Part shown: one piece after another, positions 33,880-46,007 of the stretch | How the letters are laid out: each line of letters opens with the position of its first letter | Position numbering within the stretch: the first letter of the stretch is position 1 | NCBI GenBank assembly: GCA_019188255.1 | Contig: JAETXT010000007.1 | Span: 1,364,001 to 1,428,000 of the forward strand | Length of the DNA stretch: 64,000 nucleotides | Source: Verticillium longisporum | Taxonomy: Eukaryota > Ascomycota > Sordariomycetes > Glomerellales > Plectosphaerellaceae | Direction: 5' to 3' | The notes under the pieces: generated by a model | Databases searched by the model: none | What the model was told of the DNA's origin: nothing | What the model saw: only the letters and a program-made list of their open reading frames with translations | Program-made: the position numbers and the translations under genes

Positions 33880-35597
33880 TCATTTTGTGAAAATAGGCGT
33901 GTACTTGAACGCCATGATGCCGCTGGCACGCTTGTAGTACATCTTGTCCGGATCCTCGTGCGGGTCGTGGTCCGCGCTGCCCGGTTGCTGGTGGTTGTCA
34001 GGCGGGCGCTGTCCGTCGCGCAGCGCGCTCTGCTGATTCTCGACAAACGTATCGGCGTATCCACGCTTGGAGCCGGCGTGAGCCAACGGTGCGACTACCT
34101 GTGGCACAGGCGAGGCCGGCTCGATGACGTCTGACATCAGAGCTGACTTCACGAGGCTGCCCAGACCGGACGGTCCAGGAATACGACCAGAGAGGATAGG
34201 CGGCAGTGTGAAAGTCTCGGGGATGGGTGTTCTGGGCGTATCCCGCTTCGTGGCGATGTGGGTCAGCGAGTCTCTCCTCGACTCCGCGGCCCTCGGCAGT
34301 TCCTGTTTGTAGACGGAATCCCTCCTGTAGTCCATCTCGTGCGAGGCAAACTGGGCGTGAGAGGGTGAAGGGGGCACGAAAGCTGAGGGGCGGCGGTCGT
34401 ACGCGTCCCGGGGCGTAGTGGGTGTGGTGCCGGATGAGCTGTACGCGTGCGGTGCCGGGCGCGACTGGTAGCCGAATCCAGCGGGCGGAGCGGTGGCGTA
34501 CGGCGAAGGCTGTCCGCTGTGGTAACCAGATGTGGGCGAAACGGGAGGCGGTTGAGAGGCGGTTTGAATGTGGTGTGGTGCGTAGCCGTTGCTGGATGCG
34601 TCAGAGCCGTAGCGGGAGTGGGCAATGGGGACGGTAATGGGGGCCGGTGGCGGCGGTGGGGGCGCTGGATAGGCATCCATCTCGGAAGGGCGGCGTTCAG
34701 ACACGGCCGAATATGGGGCACGCTGTTCACTGCTGTTGCTCACGGATCGACCACGCATCTGATCCTTGCGAATGTCGGGCGTCTGTGTCCTCCTGCTACG
34801 GGCGGCCTCCTCCTCCTTCTCGTAGTCACCGCCGGAAGGCTTTCCGTCGCGGCGCCTCATACGCACATCGCGGCGGATGCGAACCCTGCATCCCTGCTCG
34901 GAAATGGTACGGCTCAGCGTGGTGCTGGACGTGAGGCCAGGGAACTTCTTCGCGCTGAAGACAACAAAGGGCGCAGACTGGACCTTCATGCGGAGGTAGA
35001 ATCCGGGGGTAGAGTCGTCGTCCACGGGGTCGGCGTCCTGATCCATCTCATCCTTGAGCTCTTCGTATAGACTGAATCCGAGGACGTAGCGGCCTTCGTG
35101 ACGGACTGACAGGTCAGGGAACAAGAAATAGCCAGCCTCAGCAGGGCGGTCGAGGTATGCCATGCCAGATACGGGGGCGCCAGTCAGGACCGGAGGCGTC
35201 GTGGCAGCCGGCGTCTGGACGCGGCCATTGGCGATGGGGCGAGCATGCTGCAAGTCAACGTAGACGAAGAAGTTGGCGTTGTAGCCGAGAGTGATGTCCT
35301 TGCTGTCCTCGAGGGTAGGGCCCTCGAGAACGCGAAGCTGAACAACGGGTGGCGGGTCGACAGGTCGACGGTCGGCGGCGGCTGGATTGCCCCTGTCAGC
35401 GGCCAAGTTCATTCAACAACGCACCGAATGTCCAACTTACACTTCTGTCCGGAGCCACAGGCTCTCGCGCGCTCGGGCTGTTGGAGGCAGGTCAATTCAT
35501 AATGAAGTCGTCGACCGCCCTTGGTGTTGCGGGTGTGAACTGAACGAGTGGCATCGGAGGGACTGTCGTCGGCGGCAACCATGGTGGTGGCGGACAT
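33880..35597 (-). CDS. veA: Velvet regulator VeA
   Basis: Exon 1 is 35597-35441, a 59-nt intron follows (35440-35382, GTAAGT donor), and exon 2 is 35381-33880: 553 codons (552 aa). The acceptor chosen gives the family reading CGSGQKSAADRRPVDPPPVV across the junction. The velvet domain fills about residues 25-230 (ITLGYNANFFVYVDLQHARP, SGMAYLDRP, YFLFPDLSVRHEGRYVLGFS, FPGLTSSTTLSRTISEQGCR). A basic RIRRDVRMRRRDGK segment and the GGRRLHYEL region near the N-terminus could serve nuclear import. The long C-terminal half is Pro/Ser/Tyr-rich and disordered, as in VeA rather than VelB or VosA. VeA bridges VelB and the methyltransferase LaeA in the nucleus and couples light to development and secondary metabolism. 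The frame is intact. Neighbouring genes give no cluster context. Confidence 0.93.
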
Positions 35598-38500
35598 GGT
35601 GTCTGGCGTCAGAATGTGGTGAGAAGTGTCGGATCGTTCGTTGGGGAGACGGGAGTTGGTCGTTGGCAAACCTACGAGGGGACCGTGTCAGACGAAGCGA
35701 GAAACGAAGCGAGGAACGAAACGAGAGCCGATACCGACGACTTGGGTCGAGGCAACGGTCTGGATTGGAGAGTTGGGAGAGAGCCCGTGGGGACGGTTTT
35801 CACGCCACGTCAAGCAAGAGGCGTCGCTCTCCCAAGTGAGGGAAAATTCTGGCTCGAAGCCACCTTCCAAAACTGACCTGCACAGGTTCTACTCGGAGGC
35901 CCAACAGTTCCCGAGAATTAATCTAGTTGGTTGCGAAACCCTTTTGGCGAATGGAGGGCAATCGGTGCGTGCCCTGGATAAGAACACGGCGAGTTCGAAG
36001 GGCTTTCCGGGGCAGGTCGAGTTTGTCGAGGTTTGTCGTCGCTGTCGTCGTCCGTTATTCGATCCCTCGATGCGATTGACGGCCCAAGCAGCGCGGTTGG
36101 GGCGATGGAGGGAGAGGACGAACGCACAAACGGAGGGGGTGGTTGTTGGTGTTGAGATTGGATCTGTGTGGAACGGGAACCAAGACGATGAGGAGCAGGA
36201 AAGGCGGGAAGGAAAAGGACTGCTAGGACTGGGCAGTCGACACCCCAGGACCGGGACCCAGATAATACAGTACAGCACGGTACAGTACCCAGTACAAGGG
36301 CCAGGGCCAGGGCCAGGCAGAGACAAGTGGAGATGCTAAACCTGGAGGGGGAGAGGGGAAACCGGGATGCTGGGGGTGTGGACCACGGCGTGAGGGCGCG
36401 AGAGGCGAGAGTGAGTGGGAGGAAGTGCGTGGGAGGAAGTGCGTGAGAAAGAGAGAGAAGGAGCAATGAGAGACCCAAGAAAAAATGGAGCCTTGTTCGT
36501 GGGTGCTGGGTGCTGGCCGCTGGCCGCTGGGTGCTGCGTAGGGAACTTCAGTACCTAGATGGCCAGGGGGCGGCGCTGAAGACCCAGAAGGGTGTGCCTC
36601 TGCTGTCACGGATTGGCTCGTGCCGGCCTGGGCACACCACACCAATCCCAACCCAACAGGTCAATCTGGTCCAGCCCGGGACACGGGCAAAGGCGACAGG
36701 CGGACCAGCGAACCAGCGAACCTGCCTTTGAGGGTTGGGAAGACTGCGGCAGTCCCAGGCCCTCGGGCTGGGAATCTGGAGCTGCCTCGCCCTTGCAATT
36801 GGGCGATGCCGAGATGCTTGCGGTAAGGGCCCTTTGTTCTACTTCTACGCCACCTCGAGATCACTGAACCGTTGTCGGAAGAAGAGTGAACACTGCTCCT
36901 CTCCTTCTCCTGGGAACCTAGGTACATGGTACGTTCGTCATTTGGGCTGCAGCGCCTCGAAAGGCAGAAAGGCAGCGAGCCCTCGATGATACGATGATGA
37001 ATGTCCGGCCCGTGGTGGCCTTGAGGGTAGGCAGAGTTACAGGGGGCGGTGCACTGGACAAGCTCTGTGGCCTTCCACTTCTTAGGCCCCTAGGTCCCTG
37101 AGCCAGGTGGATCAACCAGGCGGGTGACAGGGTCAGGGCTGTCTCCGTCTGTCGGGAAGAGGAAGCGCCCCGAGGAGAGGGTCGAAGGAAAAGCAAGAAA
37201 GCAAGGATGCTCGGTCATACTGCCAGGCGGAGATCTTGGCCCGTGGAGAGTGAGACCTAGAATACTCGACATCTCGACAGAACCACAGCCCGCTTCACGT
37301 ACCCGGTGCCTGCCCAGCAGGAGTGTGACGATGTTCGCACTGTAAGAAGCGGGACACGGCTGCTAGATCGGCACTAGCGCGCACATGAGCCAGATGGGCG
37401 CGACGCTAGCTGGCACCACGGCCTTGGCACTGCTCCCACGAAGCAGGGGCCATGCCGTCGGCCAGCAAAGGACGACAAGAACGACAAGGACGACTGCCAG
37501 GGTAGCGTCCCATTCGCTTCGCGCCTCCCCACCACGGTAGCGGTTCATGGGTCCTGCCCGCCAGGGTCGTCGACTCCCTCGACCAATGCGGTGCCTTCTG
37601 ATACGCCACCCACGCAAGGGCCTGGATGCTAGCTCAGCCCGCCCCTGCTCGCCCGTGGCCAACACTGTCCGCCGCCCGCCGCCGCCAAATGCTCGCTGGA
37701 CTGCGTGGCTGCTGTGCGCGCTCCCCGATGTCTGAGTTGTGTCTGACTTTATGCCCTACAGCCGCTGCATGTTGGCTTCTCCAGCATATCTGTCTCGCCT
37801 TGACGTCCCACACCGGTGAAGACGCGAAAACGAATGAAAAAGAGAAAAAAAACAATGGCAGGCTCAAGGCCAGCGAAAAAGGGAGAGACGACCGACCTGT
37901 GGAAACAGGAATGCGGATTGCTACAATGCGAAACGTCCTGTTCTGACCGCCGAGACGTCATGAATCCCATTGCCGTTCTGTCATTTCCTCCTGCTTCCCC
38001 ATCATACCGAGTCTCGCCCCTCCATCCCCGCTCCCCTGTTCGTGCGGCGGCAGAGTTATGCGACTATGCATCTGCGTCCCGCGATATGTCCACCATCGCC
38101 AACTGCATAAGTCATGTGTGTCTGACCTGCTCTGCTTGTGCTTGGGTTTTGTCAAATGGTTGGTGCGTGCGCTGCTGTCTCGCTGTCCATCTCAACCTAA
38201 CCCGTCGCAGAACAGTGCAGCTCGCCGCCATGCCTACCGAGCACAGCAAACTCCAACGACAGCATTGGTTCACTACAGCACCTGAAAGTCTTGGGAGCGA
38301 AAAATACCATCCAGCGTTGGTCTGCGTGGCGAGTTCCACGGATGTCGCCCCAGTCCTTTTTCACCGGTCATATCCCTCAATTTCAAGTGTTTCGACTTCA
38401 CCGAGTCGCTGATCTACTGCTTTCCGCGTTGCTTGACTCAAAAGTACGCTCGCTGTGGGGAATAACGAAGTCATTCCTCGCTTTGGCAGCCCAGTTGTCG

Positions 38501-41500
38501 ACAGAGGGCTCTCCAGTTCCAGTGCGACTCTGCGGGCAAGGGTTCCTTTCGTCACAGTGGGACTCTCGGGTCACCATCTGGATCACGGAGCATTTTGTAC
38601 GGGGTGGGGGCTAAAGGGGGGGGGGGGATTGAAGGTAAATCGAGGGACCCTAGGTGTTCGGCATCCCCTGCCCGCTCCTCTTGTTCTCATGCCTCTACCG
38701 TTCTGCACATCACAGCGTGTGCGGCTTGTGCTGGGTATGCCGTGTCTCACCCTGAAGCCTGTCTCCTGGACATTGGGTCAGGGGGCGGGAAAACAGGCGA
38801 GAAGGGGAAACTGCGTCGCGGCAAGGAGGAAGCCGCGAAAGCCTTCGAGTCTAGTCTGGCGATGGCACGTACAGACAAAGGGGATCCCTGGTGTGGGAAG
38901 TCTCATCTGGCCGTCACTCCAGACGTTCTGTCCTGTTGATCTGGCTGAAAACAGAACCGGACGTCATGCACACTTGTTCTCTCTAGATCGATAAGCGCAA
39001 AGAAGGTGAGAGCGTTCCTCGTCGCATCGTTGAAGGCACGCGGCAAATGGGCCCGCTTGGCTGAGACATTCGTGAGCAGCGACGAACGATGATTAGAACG
39101 CGTGAGTGGCACGGAATCTGGCGCCCGCCCCGTCTGAACGTCTGCAAGTCGGAACGTGTGGTTTCTCCCACCATGCCCACCACACAGCACGCTTGTGTTG
39201 GATGTTTCTGCTGGTTGGCTGACGGCGCAACGCCAGAGCACCCTAATACTGCATCGAAGGCCTAAAAAGCTTGGGTGGATGTCCCCCGCCTCCCATGGAC
39301 CTGGGTGCTGACTGGAGGGATTGCGAGGGTCTCATTTCTCTGCCCGCAGCTGGGAGCTTGAGCCACGCCCAAATTTGGTAGGGCCGGAATAAAACTGATA
39401 AATCCGGACTTCAGCAAGGGCCAGGTGGCTGGCGGACTGCTGGCTGGCTCGCTGTCCTAGACTGCATGGCTTTCCAGCTGTGTCGTAGTAAACAAGATGT
39501 TTGTTGAACAGGTATGCCCTGAATGAACAGAGTTATGAACGGGACAGCTGCTGACAAGGTGCTGGAAGCGAACAAGAGCACCATGAACGACGTCTCGGAA
39601 TAACTGATCGTTGGTGTTTATGTCGAGGCCAACGTTGATGTGCAGCAGCATTCTGATCATGGCTCTCCGAGTGACCATATCCCCGGGTGTGATGCTTCAT
39701 GCGAACGCTGCATGTGCGCAGACGCATTGGCAGCCTGTCAACCGCGACAGATGGGACGAGGTGTCTGTACCACTATGTGTCTGCTAGTGGTCTTGGTGCC
39801 AGTGCTTCAGCAGTTCTGATGCTTGTGCCAGGTGCTGGGACATGGCGGGCGCTGGGCGCTGGGCACTAGGCACTACGGACCTTATTGGGGCCACAACGGA
39901 AAGAGGGCGGGAAAGGCCCCCTTGGCGTACCGAACGTGCCAGGTTTGGGTTGGCAGCGGAAATCGCACGGCCCCATGGCGGCCGTCACTCTCATCGCTCC
40001 TCCGGCCCGTCGTGGTCCGGGCGTCATGGCTGGGCTATCCCAGCCATAGGAGCCATGGGAGAGCCTGCCTACCTGCCTTGCGAGTGTGATATGGGGGCCA
40101 ACCTTGGCTTTGTGCCTTTGGCGCACTGTGTCAGTTCCACAAGTACCTCAGTTGAGACCCACTGTGACCACAGGCACTGACCATTACTGCCTTCTCACGC
40201 TGGTCGCTCCTCCTTCCTCTGGCTTTTTATGGTACTGTACATGTACAAAGGAAACATACAAGCGGCTCCACCTCTGCCCAGCCCAGGCGAGGCCGGGCAA
40301 GGCCAGGCAAGACCAGGCAAGACCAGGCAGCTCTGGTCGAAGATCATAGCTGTCCATCTACCGCTAACCTCTACCGCTAACCTCAACCGTAACTCGACGT
40401 CGACTGTCTACCGCATGCGGCTCTGCCACCAGCTTCAATACCTTTCTCGTGTTCTAGAAGCAAGCCAATTACCCATCTCCCAATATCCATTCATCATGAG
40501 TCGGCCCACGAAGAAAACGACAGGTCATATTGTCATGCCCTTACCACACAACCATGGACACAAAGGCCGAACCGGAAAGGCCAAATCGGCGCATACTCTA
40601 GCATCCGATTTCCCGCCTTCCACCTTTCCGTTTTCCATCCTCCAGGCCTCCGGGTCTGTATCGACCCAGGCAAATGGTTTCAGCGTCATCAGGCCCCCTT
40701 CCTTGAGACATGTGCCCAGCTGAAGACCGCCACCTTCACCACCACTTTGTTCCCCCTCAAGGCCCCTTCACTCATGCGGTCTTGGGGCTGAGAATCGACC
40801 TGCCAAGCCGTTCGATCGACCCGGCACCGCAACCTCACCCGACCATCCCATTGCAACGATGAACCAACCTCTGCATCTCATTCGCCCAGGCCTAGATGCG
40901 TAAGCCTGTCCAACGCCCGCCGCCACAGTCAACCGACAGCCACCCTATTGGCTTGCACTGCACTGCGCCCTGCTTCACTTGGGCCTCGCCTCGCAATGAG
41001 TTGCTCGCTTCTCGTCGCTACCAGACATCAGTGGCTCCCTCATTGTGGATGGACCGGGCGTACAGCTGTAGCCTCGCGCCATCACGGCGTCACGACACCG
41101 ACCTCGCAGAGACCGCATATGCTGTGCGACCTTGTTTGTGCCGACATCATTTGATCTCTGCTGATGGCCTCGTCATCTTGCCCGCTTGTCCACCGTTGGG
41201 CGGCATCAGCATGTCTCTTTCATCACTATATGTGAGGCCTCGGACCTCGTATCGGCACCTGTGGCCGGGACATTGGAGAACCAGTTGATCGCAGGCCCCG
41301 TCCCTCGAAAGTCGAGTGATCAGACGCTGATGGGCTGCGGATGGCTGAGCAAGCAACAGCAGATGCCGTTCGAGTCCATGTCAACCCAATCATGTCTTCG
41401 CCACGGCTGGGGCCGCGCGAGAAGGGGCATTGCTTCATAGCGCGCTCTCACGATAGGATGCCAGACATCTCTTATTTTTGAGCCTCGCGTGCGTGCACAA

Positions 41501-44500
41501 GGTTCATGACCGCAGCCCCTTTGCCTACAGAGACTACCTCACAATGATCATGTTCTGTGTCATCGGAGAGAAAGACCAGCGTCGTCCCCAAGCACAGTCA
41601 TCTCTCATTCAGTTCTCGTTGCCGTCGCCCACGTTTCAAAACATGTTCGCTACACGCTGCAGACCTCAAACAGACCGTCCCCGAACTGACGACAGGCAGT
41701 CCTGCTCTTTCTCCTCAACGCCGTCTTACCACCGACCTACTTGGCGCTGTTCTGGCTTGCTCTCTCCTTTTCACGTCTCACTGGCAAGTACTGGCTTCTG
41801 TCTCATGATCATCCGTGTTTCCAAGGGCAATCTGCAGCATCCCTATGTACAACGCAGATTCTTGTCACGCGTGGTGCCACCAACCTCGTTTACTGCCACT
41901 GTTTGGAAAATCATAGGGCGCAGTGAGGCCGATAGCTGGCAGGTGGACGCGATGCATCTGCCCTGGGGATCAGGGCGCGCGCATACCCGCTGTCCCCGCC
42001 TTGTGCTCCGTAAGATGGCGTGGGTTGACGCCGCATACTCGTCTCTGAGGGTATGACACGCTCTGCAGACGTCTCAGTGGTTTGTGTGTTGTAGGAAAGC
42101 CCACGCGTTGATGCTGTGATAATGACTGCGGCTGCGTATCAAATCCTCATCTCATGGCAGTCGGTCAGATGCCTTGACCTTTTGCCGTTCGGCATATGGA
42201 TGTCTCATTCGATCAGTGTCCTCAACGGAAACCTTGGTCAAACTCCTTGGCTTTCTACAAACAAGTCCAGAGTCCATCCTAGCACTGCAAGGGTTGTCGT
42301 TGATGCCCCTTAAGTGCCTTCCTGCTTCACTCGCATGGGCCGCATACTCAATGTGGCTGGTATCATTACATCCACGCAATTGACGGACCTATGTAGCTCT
42401 TTACACAATCTTGGGCTGTAATAGTTTCTTTCTGAATTTATTCTAGTAGAGAAACGGAACTTGAATGGATGCGGCTCATTAGCTTGTTCCACTTGTCTGC
42501 GGTGAGGCTTTGGAAGACAGGCTGTCTTGCCAATTCCCTTCTTGACTGGGTTGGTCTGCAGTGCTGAACGTGTTGAAAAGGGTCAATCCGGCAGTACAGA
42601 AGCACGAGCATCGGCCAACCCCAGACGTCCGACCAGCTATTGTACCTTGGCCAACTATGTAGCATGTATATCCTCGGGTGCACTCAACCCGAGGTACATT
42701 CTATCAAGTCCGGTTGAAGCACATGCTAGATCATATATCTACTCTACTCTAGAATCACATTCCTCAGCCTTATGTGTCAATTGTCCCTTACACTGTCAGC
42801 AAGCCGGAGAGTTGGCGAGCATGGTATCGTGTCGGCATGTTCGCGCAAAGAGCTCTGCTCCTCTTGGAGTGACATGGCTGTTCAATAGATCAGTCGCGCT
42901 GATCCAGAGCTTGATTGATTTGGTCTTTCAAGGGGATACTTCGTCCAACTGGTCCAACTGGTGCGTCAGATGGTAAGACAACGAGATGTTGCGTCTGGTG
43001 GCCTCCGTCGATGAGCCGGCCCCTTTTGTGCCGAACGCCATGCGAAGTCCACAATTGACAGTTCACAGTCGATCAGCACCGATGTCGTCTCTGTGACCGG
43101 ACAGGTCAGAATCTGCACCTGTTTTACCGGGTTACCTCACTCTCACTAGTGAGATTCACGAAAGGTGGATCTTACCTCTCTGCGAGGCTTCATATATGGG
43201 ATATAGGCGGGTACAGGTCAAGGGCTAGCGTGTCCGGCGAGGCAAGGTCTTCAAAGTTCTGTGCATTGACTTGAACCAGTTAAATCCTTGCGAGGGCGGA
43301 TGTGCTAGACGTTAGAGGCTATCCTTGGGATCTACATCACTGCTTTCAGGGTGGTAGAAGAAGCCCCCGGCAATACGCATATCATCGCCGCCAGAGGCGA
43401 AGTGTTGGCGGCCGTTGTATTTTCAGGAGCTGCGGTCGAGGTCTTCAATATCTTGATCAAGTATCAGTATCGACACAAGGGTTCTTGTTAGTCAGTCCGT
43501 GATTCGAAGAGCAAAAAAAAGTCATCAACAAGCAGTCAATGCAGAAATACAGACGTAGAGGCAAAACTAGCTACTGTATGTCCATCATACGATTGCTACT
43601 CTGAAAGCAGGAACGTGGGTTGGTCGGTCTGTTTGGCGTACATCTACAACGCATCAACCCAAGTCTTAACTGTGCTGTCATCGACAACATTGGGAAATTT
43701 GTTGTCGGAGGGATGGGATCAGCAGAGAGAAGAGGTCTTCTACAGGCGCATTCGCGGTCAATTGTTGACAGAGGGTTAGATTGAATCTGAATCCTGGCTC
43801 ACCGCAGCTAGGAGGGTCGTCCGCAGCCCTTAAATACGCGATGCCGTGGTCTTAAGCCTCTATATCAGCACTCTGAGGTCCCCTACTCCATGGCTCCTTA
43901 GGTGTCTCCTGTCATTTGTTCAAACATATAGTATCTCAAAATTGCCATGAGCCAAAGAAATAGCAACATGGATCACAGTTCTGGCATTTCTTAGGAGCCA
44001 TTCAACGTTGAAGATCGGAGACAAACAGGAAGAGTGGCGTCATGGAGCAACCTAGTCAAGGGGGGAGCTCAAGTGCTCATCGGCAAGTCAAACACTTGCT
44101 TTTGATATTTTGAGGTTAACCTAGGCGAGGACTCTTTGTCTGTTTATCTGTTTATTAATTCTACCGAGGGAAAGCTTCAATTAGTAGTAATTGCACCTGC
44201 GTTATAGATGACAGCTCTTAGGCATGACCGAAGTCTCTATTGTTTTCTGTGTTCCTTACCTACCCATAAGAAAAGTTTAACTTTTCCCAGCTCGTTTCAA
44301 ATAACCTGTATCTAACATCTAAAACCTACTTCAGTCGTAGCCAAAAGCGATCGCGACTACATAACAGGAGCCGAGAGACTCTACAGTTTACAAATGTAAC
44401 AGAGCCCTACTTGTTCAAGGCTGTAATTGACCTTGGGAGTTGCCCCTTTTCAACACCATTTCTGACACGCAAGTAATACTCCATGATGAAGTTTGTTGAT

Positions 44501-44697
44501 AGACTATGGCCGTTTGATGGCGAGGGAATCGTACATTATGCGTAGTTAGGACAGTCTGTTGCATTTAGATCTTAGGGGAAAGCCAGACTACCCTTATCGG
44601 TAGTAACCTCGAAACTGAGCGCGTACATAGGGGCCAGTTGTTTCCCCAGTCACAAGTGAACGGTAAAATCGCTACGTGATTTGTCAAATTTACTCAC
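35598..44697. other. Nine-kilobase gene-free region upstream of veA
   Basis: No intact gene supported. The first 1.4 kb probably include the veA promoter and leader, with CCAGGG repeats at about 36298-36316 and a CCTAGGTA element at about 36906-36915. Other landmarks are a G run at about 38617-38628 and imperfect GACCAGGCAA repeats at about 40285-40330. Open frames from 37 to 42 kb overlap in several frames without domains. From about 42980 to 44690 almost no frame reaches 60 codons and the DNA looks more AT-rich than its surroundings, suggesting decayed sequence. Confidence 0.5.
40285..40330. repeat. Short imperfect tandem repeat, unit near GACCAGGCAA
   Basis: About four to five degenerate 10-base units of the type AGGCAAGACC in non-coding DNA. 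Confidence 0.6.
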
Positions 44698-46007
44698 TTT
44701 GGTTGTCTTCATCAGGAGTAGGTTATGTTCATCACTGTCGAAAACCAGTGCCCGGATTCTGAAGCTGAACCCTCAATGCCTATGAGCCTGCCCACTTCGG
44801 GCCCCATTAGTCTTACGTGGAGGATAGAGTGAGCCTTGGTGCCATATGAATTTAATTGTGGTACAACTAGATTCTCGAGGCAATACTTGAATAGTCATTG
44901 TAAACAATATAGAGAGATAACCGGTTGACGTAATTCCGAACGCCCAAAGTAGGGTTGATGAGGCAAAGATGACAACGGTCAGCGTTGAAGAGGTCATATA
45001 CACTTGAAAACCATGGTTGGAGTCAGTTGACACTGTCGGGGGCTGGAAGACTATGTGGAGGTTCAGATATTGAAGCCCGCAGGAGGATGTGAGGGAATGA
45101 TCGAGGCGACAGCGTGGATTGGTCAGAGACTTTACTGATCAATCTATTCAGTCGGCGAATGTCAGGACCCTGCGGAGCCACCCAGGGCCTGCCAAGCCAG
45201 GGGGCTGGCCAGGGGCTAAGGGTCACAAGAGAATGTATATATAGGCTGCGGAGGGCCCCCCCAAAGCTGCGGAGGGCCAGAATTCAGATGTATTCCTATC
45301 CCATACCTATATTCTAACTGCCTGTGGAAGACCCCTTCACTCTGTTCTAAACAACGCTCTGACAGCGAATTCGGCCAATCCTCACTCTCATCAGTCCCAG
45401 TGTCCAGCTACTGTCTCGGTTGAACTTTGCGGTCTTATGCCAACGGCCTAGAAATATTGGGAGAACCCCACCGGCATCAACATAATACAGGTATGACGCA
45501 AGACGATGTAGGTCGGACTCAGTTCCAATCGTCACCGAATGCTTAACTTGTGGATAACTCGCCAGGGTCACATCCCGTAGTCCATCGAGACGCAAGTAGC
45601 CCCTTTGGAGGCCGCTGCAGCATGTAGTCCTTTCGTCCGTGTGCAGCTCATCAAATTTAAGCCAGACATGCCATGTCGCTGTGTCAGAGTAAAAGCCCGT
45701 AAAGGCATTGGGCACCGTTAAAGCAAAACTTGACACATCCAGGTCACACACTGCAGCGCGAAGGAAGGCACCAGGTGACAGCACTGGCGTCTGTGATATG
45801 GTCAACACCCGGGTTTCGAGGCCGTAATTGAGCGTCATCCTGTCGTAGGCAGCTCGGGAAGTTCCGATGGCCCTGTAAGGCTGTCTTACAGCAACAACGT
45901 GAAGCCGGCTTCCGTACCCTCAGCGCCGCTTCTCGCCCTTGAATGGTCTCAGAGGCCTGCCTCAGTGTCTTGGTTGCTTCACTCTGTCGTTGCTTTTGAC
46001 GTGTCGT
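44698..46007 (-). pseudogene. Decayed gene of unknown function interrupted by a solo LTR
   Basis: Reverse-strand coding-like sequence in pieces. A helical segment at about 46007-45920 contains SEATKTLRQASETIQGREAA. After a 1-nt frame change comes a long frame at about 45918-45365 with YGSRLHVVAVRQPYRAIG, then ATWHVWLKFDELHTDERTTC and YLYYVDAGGVLPIFLGRWH. The frame then runs into the inserted element. Ignoring the element and one target-site copy, it continues in phase as RRLNRLISKVSDQ to 45023. A shifted frame at 45033-44820 has two hydrophobic segments (TLTVVIFASSTLLWAFGI, GYLSILFTMTIQVL), and a possible last exon near 44766-44698 contains RALVFDSDEHNLLLMKTT. I do not recognise the family. 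The layout suggests a protein with a C-terminal membrane anchor. At least two shifts plus the insertion argue for a pseudogene. Confidence 0.55.
45160..45364. mobile_element. Solo LTR of an LTR retrotransposon, 205 bp
   Basis: The element starts TGTCAG and ends CTGACA, a perfect 6-bp terminal inverted repeat with the TG...CA ends of LTRs. It is flanked on both sides by GCGAA (45155-45159 and 45365-45369), a 5-bp target-site duplication. Inside are a TATA-like stretch GTATATATAGG (about 45236-45246) and two copies of GCTGCGGAGGGCC. No internal retrotransposon genes are present, so it is best read as the product of LTR-LTR recombination. A short non-autonomous DNA element is less likely given the TG...CA ends. 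Confidence 0.85.

Noticed and set aside
35626..36339. A 237-codon forward frame upstream of veA
   Set aside because: Overlaps the veA leader in antisense, has an opposing frame of similar length, and shows no recognisable domain.
41478..42056. A 192-codon forward frame
   Set aside because: No domain, overlapping alternative frames, and composition like the surrounding non-coding DNA.
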